Shown here piece by piece: positions 57,366 to 64,000 of a stretch of DNA of 64,000 bases (within the stretch, counting starts at the first letter, position 1; each line of letters opens with the position of its first letter). The notes under the pieces are model-generated. The model was not told where the DNA came from, did not search any database, and worked only from the letters and a program-made list of their open reading frames with translations. This DNA is from Alopecurus myosuroides (lineage: Eukaryota > Streptophyta > Magnoliopsida > Poales > Poaceae): positions 181,232,756-181,296,755 of the forward strand of contig CM054063.1 of NCBI GenBank assembly GCA_028641055.1, in the 5' to 3' direction. The translations under genes were made by a program, and so were the position numbers.

Positions 57366-58322
57366 ATGGACGTGGACATCACCGTGGCTTTTCAGTTGGG
57401 ATGTCCACGTGGCGAGTCTTTCCTTTTCGAGGAGAGGCTAGTATCTATGGCTACTGTGTTGGGACGCCCACTTCCGGAGCTGCGAGGAGGACTAGTTGTC
57501 GGGGCACCTCTGGAGGGAGACTGGTACGCGGAGGTCACTATCCGCGCACCTCTGGCTAGCCCGACAGTGGAGGCCTACGTTTACCGTGCTGTTGATCGTT
57601 CTTGGAACGAGGCTGCGGTGCGCGTGATTCAGGAGTCAGTAGCATGTCTGGCACACATCGGGGAGTACATGTTCATCGGTTCCCGGTTCGAGCTGATTGG
57701 GAGGCGTGATGAGGATGGCATACCACTTCCTGTCGAGCCAGACTTTACCACTGTTAGTCCCCACTTGGACGAGATGGAGATTCTGCTACACCGCACTCAG
57801 CTCAGGTTGGACGACCAGCGTCTTGACACCCTCCACGGCATATTGGTGCACCAAACACTGATAGCCGAGACTGACGAGCTGAGGGCTGAGCTTCACGACA
57901 GCCAGGAGGAGAGTGGAGCTCTGGCCCAGCAGTTGTCCGAGTTGAGGGAGCAGTTGGAGGCTACTACCGCGAGGCACCGTGCCTTACGGAGGCAGCTGAG
58001 GGCCACCCGCCTTGGCCGTGCACGCCTCACCACTAGACTGGCGGCCCTGGAGGGGGCTAACGCCGTTCTGTGCGGCAGGCTTCAGATAGCTCGTGACGAC
58101 ATAGCCACGAGAGACGCTGCCGTGGAGGAGCTTGAGGAGGAGGCCGCAGAGCTCCACAGGGAGATTGAGGATCTTCTGCCTATTGAGGACGTTCCCTCCG
58201 ACTTAGAGGGGATGGATATGAGCGAGGCTAGCGAGCAGGATGATGATGACCTGCTTGACGAGGAGGAGGAGGTTCCTGAGGAGCGTATCTTCGACGTTGG
58301 GGACAGCGACGACTCTGTGTAG
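57366..58322 (+). CDS. Extra ORF upstream of gag (ORF0-like), 318 residues, coiled coil with acidic tail
   Basis: Opens 226 bp after the primer site and ends 390 bp before gag, on the same strand. Residues 1-130 are mixed and look globular. Residues ~130-270 are a long heptad-rich coiled coil with many Leu, Glu, Arg and Ala (for example LAQQLSELREQLEATTARHR). Residues 270-318 are extremely acidic (EQDDDDLLDEEEEVPEE). The frame is fully intact while pol is broken. An extra ORF before gag has been reported in some rice gypsy elements such as RIRE3 (from memory); whether this one is homologous is not known. No enzymatic motif is present. A structural or RNA/chromatin-associated accessory role is a guess. 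Confidence 0.8.
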   Translation: MDVDITVAFQLGCPRGESFLFEERLVSMATVLGRPLPELRGGLVVGAPLEGDWYAEVTIRAPLASPTVEAYVYRAVDRSWNEAAVRVIQESVACLAHIGEYMFIGSRFELIGRRDEDGIPLPVEPDFTTVSPHLDEMEILLHRTQLRLDDQRLDTLHGILVHQTLIAETDELRAELHDSQEESGALAQQLSELREQLEATTARHRALRRQLRATRLGRARLTTRLAALEGANAVLCGRLQIARDDIATRDAAVEELEEEAAELHREIEDLLPIEDVPSDLEGMDMSEASEQDDDDLLDEEEEVPEERIFDVGDSDDSV

Positions 58323-58712
58323 TCGCTGCCTTCTCACCCTTAGCACATGGTGCTGGTCTATATACTAGTTAGGTATGCTAGATCGTTTTGCTAGATGGTT
58401 TGCTAGTAGTAGCCTTGCGATGACCCCACCAATCGCACCCCCTGTAGCTCGATGAAGCCTTCCTTGTATGATATGGCTTGTGATGTGTGTGTGTATTGTA
58501 AGAAACTCTGTTTAATTATGGTGATGAATGAAATGTTTGGCTTGGTTTTCTGTTGATTGTCACTACCTTGAGTTCATTTCATTCAAGTTTGCGACTGCCC
58601 CGCTCTTGTTTTTGAAACATATCACTAGTATTCCTTTTTGTTTAAATATTAAGGTACTGGGTTTTCAAAAACAAGAATTTATTTCTCAGACTTACACACT
58701 TTTCACTTCAGC
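58323..58712 (+). other. Spacer between the extra ORF and gag
   Basis: T-rich, no ORF of note. It may contain a splice site or internal signals for gag translation, but none is evident. Confidence 0.5.
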
Positions 58713-60899
58713 ATGGCACCCCGTCGCGAACCCCCACCGCCACCACCACCCACAGTGGAGGCGCTGTTGGCCCTGCTGATGGAAGATCGCCAGGCCAGCC
58801 GAGATGAGAGTGCAGCTACCATTACCGCTCTGCAACAACTAGCTGCTGCCGCCAACAATAATGGCAATGGCAATGGCAATGGTGCTCGCTCGAGACTGAG
58901 AGACTTTCAGCACACCAACCCCCCAGTTTTCACAAGGATTGTGGAGCCTCTCGATGCTGACGACTGGCTCCGCACCATTGCAAACAAACTGGAGGTCGCT
59001 TCAGTTGAGGAGAATGATAAGGTCCTGTTGGCCTCCCATTTTCTCGCTGGTCCTGCCAGGACTTGCTGGGAAACTACACGTGAGACTGTTGCTGCTGGTC
59101 ACGTGTTCACCTGGGAGGAATTCTCTGCAAGGTTCCGCAAGTATCACATTCCCCAGGGAATGATGGCACTTATGCGGGAGAAGTTTCTGAATCTGAAACA
59201 GGGAAGCATGCCGGTGTCTGAATACTGGGAGAATTTCACTACTCTGTCCCGGTATGCACAGGATGATATTAATACTGATGCTAAGAAGAAGGAGAGGTTC
59301 TTAAATGGGCTGGATGATGAGCTCCAGTGCTCTCTAGTAGTGGTTCCATTCCAGGATATGGAGACCCTTGCTAATGCTGCTATGGTGCTGGAGCACAAGC
59401 GGAAGTCTGCTGATGATAACCGCAAGAGGAAAATGACTGCTCATGGGGGACCTAGTGCTCAGAGGACTCGCAACACTCCGTATGCGAGGCCACCAACCCA
59501 CAAGGCGCCTTCTTATACACCCCGCCCTAACCACAACTATGCACCAAGGCCCAACAACTACAATCACCCTGCACCATATGCACCAAGGTACGGAGGAAAC
59601 AGCTATGGTGGTAACCATGGTAATCACTCTGGGAATAATCATGGAAACCTCTATGGAAACAACAATGGAGGAAATGGGCACCACACCAACAATGCTCCCA
59701 AGCCAAACCCAAGCTCAAAGCCTTCTGGAGGTTGCTTTGCCTGTGGAAAGGAGGGCCACTTCGCTCGTGAGTGCCCCAACAAAGCTACTGCTCCAGCCCA
59801 GCCTGCTGCAACCAAGATGAACCATGGTCCTTCCACTGGACGACAGAATAGGATGAAGGGACACCTGAACCATATCAATGCTGCAGAAGCTCAGGAGGCA
59901 CCATACATGGTGATGGGTATGTTTCCTGTCAACTCGGTACCAGCCGCAGTACTGTTTGATTCTGGTGCATCACATTCCTTTGTCACTAAACCGTTTGCTG
60001 AGAAGAGTGGTATGAAGCATTCTCGTATGCACAACCCTATGTTAGTACAAATACCTGGGGATAGTACTAAAGCCAACCTAATTTGCAATGAGGTACCAGT
60101 AGAAATTCAAGGGAAAACTTTTCATGCTGATCTTATAGTGCTGCGATCCAAAGGGATAGAAGTGGTACTCGGTATGAACTGGATGGCCAAGTATAAGGGA
60201 GTTATCGATTGCACTAAGAAATCTATTGAAATGATCTCTGAGGATGGGGAAAAGGTTGCGTACACTGCAACTCGACCCTCGTCACAAGTTCACTGCCACA
60301 CCGGAATAGTCCACCCTGTCCTTGAGGAAGTCCCGGTAGTTTGCGAATACCCGGATGTTTTTCCTGAAGAATTACCCGGTATGCCCCCTGATCGGGATAT
60401 CGAGTTTGTGATCGAGTTAGTGCCCGGAACTGGACCCATAGCACAGAAGCCGTATCGGATGAACCCGAAGGAATTAGATGAGTTGAAGACTCAGCTGGAG
60501 GACATGTTAAGGAAGGGATTGATTCGCCCTAGTGCATCGCCATGGGGATCTCCGATCATTTTTGTGGGAAAACGGGACGGTACCACTCGTTTATGTGTGG
60601 ACTACCGCAAGCTTAATGACGTTACCATCAAGAACAAATACCCGTTGCCCAAAATTGAAGACCTGTTTGACCAGCTGAATGGGGCTGTAATCTTCTCTAA
60701 GATTGACCTTCGGACTGGTTATCACCAATTGAAATTCCATGATACGGATATTCCAAAGACTGCTTTCACCACTCGTTACGGGCTGTATGAATACACCGTA
60801 ATGTCCTTTGGTCTAACCAATGCCCCTGCCTATTTCATGAATCTCATGAATAAGGTATTCATGGATTTTCTGGACAAAATTTGTCGTGGTCTTTATTGA
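58713..60899 (+). pseudogene. Chromovirus gag, protease and first part of reverse transcriptase
   Basis: 728 codons from ATG 58713. A proline run opens the protein; residues ~72-230 form the gag core ([33 protein letters not shown]). A G/N/H-rich stretch follows, then one CCHC zinc knuckle, [14 protein letters not shown], at 341-354. The protease active site DSGA is at 416-419. Reverse transcriptase begins near 560 with [20 protein letters not shown] near 632 and [12 protein letters not shown] near 665. One extra A in the A run at 60876-60879 shifts the frame 15 codons after [14 protein letters not shown] sequence begins, giving a stop at 60897-60899, just before the catalytic aspartate pair. 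The remainder of pol continues in the next frame. Gag and protease are intact. Confidence 0.93.
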
Positions 60900-63237
60900 C
60901 GACATTCTCATTTATTCGAGGAGTGAGGAAGAACACGAAGAACATCTGAGACTTGTGCTCGGAACACTTCGTGAGCATCAATTGTATGCTAAGTTTAGTA
61001 AATGTCAATTCTGGTTGACGGAAGTCGGATTTCTTGGACATGTAGTATCTGCGGGAGGAATATCTGTTGACCCTGCTCTAGTTCAGTCTGTGGAGAAGCG
61101 TGCTGCTCCGACCAACCAGACTGAAGTCAGATCCTTTCTGGGTTTGGCAGGATATTACCGCAAGTTTGTTCAGGGATTCTCGAGTATAGCCAGACCCCTC
61201 ACCCAGTTGCTCAAGAAGGATAGCAAGTTCCTATGGACGGACAAGTGTGAAGAAAGTTTCAATGAGTTGAAGCACCGACTGGTGTCTGCCCCTATCCTTA
61301 TAATGCCAGATGTCACCAAGAATTTCGACGTATATTGTGACGCTTCTAAACTTGGTCTTGGAAGCGTGCTTATGCAGGAAGGGAAGGTGATATCTTTCAT
61401 ATCCCGCCAGTTGAGACCCCACGAATTGAATTATCCCACTCATGACTTAGAGCTTGCTGCCGTTGTTCATGCTCTCAAGACATGGCGGCATTTTCTTATG
61501 GGCAGAAGAGTGGAAATTTACACGGATCATAAGAGTTTAAAGTATATCTTTACTCAACGTGAGCTCAACATGAGGCAGCGCCGCTGGATTGAGCTCATTA
61601 AAGATTATGATCTGAGTATTCATTATCACCCGGGAAAGGCAAATGTGGTTGCAGATGCTCTTAGTCGAGAGCCGGCCTCTCTAAATGCTATGATCCTAGT
61701 AAGGCAACCCGAGTTGTGGAAGGAGCTGGACCAGCTTGGCATTGAAGTGGTCAGCTATGGCATGTTAGACGCCATAGAACTTAAACCAACCCTGGTTGAC
61801 CAAATCAAAGAAGCGCAGAAAGGCCAGAAAAGTATTGATGGGATTAAGGCCGGCATGGAGAAGGAAAAGGTTGCTGGGTTTACCATCGATGCTGATGGGG
61901 GATTATGGTATGAAGGCCGTATTTGTGTTCCCTCTGAATCTGATCTCAAGCAGACCATCATGGTCGAAGCTCATGAGACCATGTATTCTATCCATCCTGG
62001 AGGATCAAAGATGTATCAAGACCTGAAAGAGAGATTCTGGTGGCATGGAATGAAGCGAGAGATTGCTTCATTTGTAGCCAAGTGCCATGTCTGCCAGCAA
62101 GTAAAAGCCGGGCACCAGCGTCCCGCTGGATTGCTCCAACCATTGCAAGTGCCTGTTTGGAAATGGGATGAAGTGGGAATGGACTTCATCACTGGACTTC
62201 CTAGGTCCAGCCGAGGAAATGATTCTATATGGGTTGTCGTGGACAGGCTCACGAAAGTTGCTCACTTTATTCCCGTCCGGACCACCTATCGTGGAGACCA
62301 GCTGGCTGATCTTTACATTTCTCGGATTGTCAGCCTACACGGAGTCCCAAGCAGGATTGTATCTGATCGAGGTACACAGTTCACATCTAGATTCTGGAAG
62401 AAGTTGCACGAGAGTTTGGGAACCAAACTAGCTTTTAGCACAGCATATCACCCGCACACTGATGGACAAACAGAGCGTGTGAACCAAATTCTGGAAGACA
62501 TGCTTCGTGCTTGTGTGTTGTCCTATGGAATTAAATGGGAAGACTGTCTGCCCTTCGCAGAGTTTTCTTACAACAACAGTTATCAGTCTAGCTTGCAAAT
62601 GGCCCCTTTTGAAGCTCTGTATGGACGTAAATGCCGTACACCTTTAAATTGGACGGAGACTGGAGACAGTCAGGTTTTTGGTGTGGACACTTTGAAGGCT
62701 GCAGAGGAACAAGTCCAACTTATACGGGAACGTTTAAAGACAACTCAATCTCGTCAGAAGAGTTATGCTGATACGAAGCGTCGTGATGTCTCTTTCAGCA
62801 TTGGAGATTTCGTGTACCTTCGTGTTACGCCACTCAAAGGGATGCAGCGTTTCCATGTCAAAGGAAAGCTGGCCCCCAGGTATATTGGCCCTTTTAAGAT
62901 CTTGGCACGTCGTGGCGAAGTTTCTTATCAGTTAGAATTACCTGAGGAGCTATCTGCGTTTCACAATGTTTTCCATGTGTCATTGCTCCGGAAATGTCTG
63001 CAAGTACTGGAGAAGGATCTCTCGTATCAAGACGTGGATTTCAGGACCATTGACATAAATGCTGATTTGACTTATCGTGATAGACCCCTGCGGGTTCTCG
63101 AGGAAATTGTGCGTGCTACCAGGAGGCGTGCTATAAAATTCCTTAAGATTCAGTGGACAAATCACTCTGAGGAAGAAGCTACCTGGGAGCGTGAGGATGA
63201 TATCAGGAAGGAGTTCCCTGATTTTCTTAAAGCCTAG
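60883..63237 (+). pseudogene. Chromovirus pol remainder: reverse transcriptase end, RNase H, integrase, chromodomain
   Basis: An open frame of about 784 codons starts right after the frameshift, with no ATG of its own. It opens with the reverse transcriptase motif FIDDILIYS and [11 protein letters not shown] (numbering from 60886). RNase H runs from ~146 ([15 protein letters not shown]) to ~256 (ADALSRE). The integrase zinc finger has His at ~362 and CHVC at ~399, and its catalytic triad lies at about D432 (GMDFITG), D493 (VSDRGTQF) and E529 (GQTERV), so the D,D(35)E spacing is kept. A GPF/GPY-type segment ([10 protein letters not shown]) lies near 663. Residues ~730-783 form a chromodomain ([19 protein letters not shown]), which in this group directs integration to heterochromatin. 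Apart from the upstream frameshift every domain looks intact. Confidence 0.93.
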
Positions 63238-63266
63238 ACCCACGAATCTCGGGACGAGATTCTTTT

Positions 63267-63278
63267 AAGGGGGGGAGA
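63267..63278 (+). other. Polypurine tract
   Basis: AAGGGGGGGAGA two bases before the 3' LTR. It primes plus-strand DNA synthesis. Confidence 0.92.
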
Positions 63279-63280
63279 TT

Positions 63281-64000
63281 TGTCACATCCCTGTTTTTAA
63301 GCACTTGTATTATATTAATTTAGCAAGTCTCTTAAGACTTTTGTAATGCAATTAAGTGGACAACATGTTTGTGTAGTAAGGTTTATCTATGCAATATTAG
63401 TGGTGTGTTTCTTTTCACTCACTTGAGGAGTTTTCTCCTAAAAAACACATTGTTTTATATTTGTTTTCCTATGTTTTCCACTAAGGTTCTTAAGAGATTA
63501 TTTTTCAAGACTTGAGGTGACCCTTTTTTTCAACTTGAAAATGTGTTATTAATGATTAGGAATCAACTTGAACTTGAAATAAGATTAATTGGAAAAGATT
63601 TCATTAGATTTTCCAATATAATTTTTGCCCTGAAAAACAGCCAAGTAGCTGTTTTCAACCCTTGTTTTCCATCCCAAGGATTATCCAATTATGGATTTTC
63701 TTTGATCAAAACTACTCTCTGTAATGAGTACAACAAAACTACACTCTTGGAAAAACCTACAAAGATTTTTAGCACACAATGCCATGATGGTTTTTGAGCC
63801 ATCTTGTTAAGACAGAAAGTTAGACATTTTAAAAACAGAGAATGTACTTACTTTGCCATTTATTTTCAGAGCCATAAACCTATCCTTTTTCAAATCAAAT
63901 GGTTGGTTATGAAACTTGGATAGTTGCTCTCTTATTAGCATTTTAAATCACTCATTTTAGAGCTTGTTTGCTTGGTGAAAACAAGCCCAACTTTTGCTAT
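63281..64000 (+). repeat. 3' LTR of the chromovirus, first 720 bp
   Basis: Colinear with 51908-52627 without indels. By eye four substitutions are seen: near 63526, 63675, 63883 and 63933. It continues past the window edge. Confidence 0.95.

Larger units (their letters stand above)
51908..64000 (+). mobile_element. Ty3/Gypsy chromovirus (Tekay/Del type), near full length, 3' LTR runs off window
   Basis: 5' LTR 51908-57122, tRNA-Met primer site, extra ORF, gag-pol with C-terminal chromodomain, polypurine tract, and the first 720 bp of the 3' LTR. The LTR copies align without gaps over 720 bp with 4 substitutions. If the 3' LTR is also 5.2 kb, the element is about 16.6 kb. The 5 bp before it are TTACA; the matching duplication would be outside the window. 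It is the innermost, youngest insertion of the right-hand nest. Confidence 0.95.

Overview
This is a repeat-dominated stretch of a plant nuclear genome, most likely a pooid grass (wheat, barley, rye, oat or ryegrass group). The grounds are nested LTR retrotransposons with tRNA-Met and tRNA-Asp primer sites, CACTA transposons with grass-type subterminal repeats, Stowaway MITEs beginning CTCCCTCCGT, grass-type LINE ends and long-LTR chromoviruses. Species cannot be fixed from the sequence. No intact ordinary host gene is visible. The only host-like traces are a decayed PIF-like bHLH fragment near 20.2-20.9 kb, exon-like blocks near 17.3-17.7 kb, and a plastid-type tRNA-Ser relic near 26.7 kb.

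Left block (1-18.7 kb). It starts with the end of a CACTA element whose minus-strand ORF runs off the window (1-1314). A short non-autonomous CACTA follows (1751-2997). Next is a minus-strand Ty1/Copia element of Angela/BARE type (3740-16714, target duplication CTTAG). It carries only a gag relic and was itself hit by two elements that collapsed to solo LTRs: an Athila-type LTR (7171-8375, duplication AATAT) and a chromovirus LTR (8739-12317, duplication GAAAA). A decayed LINE tail ends at about 18.73 kb.

Middle block (18.7-30.5 kb). This is lower-copy DNA peppered with small insertions. There are three non-LTR retroposons with poly(A) tails and perfect 13-15 bp target duplications (21918-22614, 23586-24800, 28044-28950). 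There are also a LINE remnant, a Stowaway MITE, a hAT-like element, a tRNA-derived SINE and two kinds of decayed tandem repeat.

Centre-right block (30.6-45.2 kb). A second CACTA element (30558-41453, plus strand) has its transposase frame cut by a 7.6 kb insertion. That insertion is a minus-strand chromovirus solo LTR (32256-39821), which contains a third CACTA element (33505-36775), which contains a Stowaway MITE (35475-35577). The transposase frame resumes exactly after the solo LTR. It then ends abruptly at a junction with a truncated minus-strand Copia element (41454 to about 44.1 kb), followed by a LINE tail.

Right block (45.2-64 kb) is a Russian doll. A LINE is interrupted by Athila-type element A (45166), A by Athila-type element B (47317), B by a CACTA element (50042), and the CACTA by a young Ty3/Gypsy chromovirus of Tekay/Del type (51908 to beyond the window). 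The chromovirus has a 5.2 kb LTR, an extra ORF before gag, a gag-pol frame broken by one extra base just before the reverse-transcriptase active site, and a chromodomain. Its two LTRs differ at 4 of 720 comparable positions.

The most interesting item is the CACTA at 50042-51907. It carries an intact three-exon gene for a 277-residue protein that looks like two B3-type DNA-binding domains joined by an acidic repeat linker. The gene lies directly beside that element's subterminal repeat array, which suggests a transposon-encoded terminus-binding protein.
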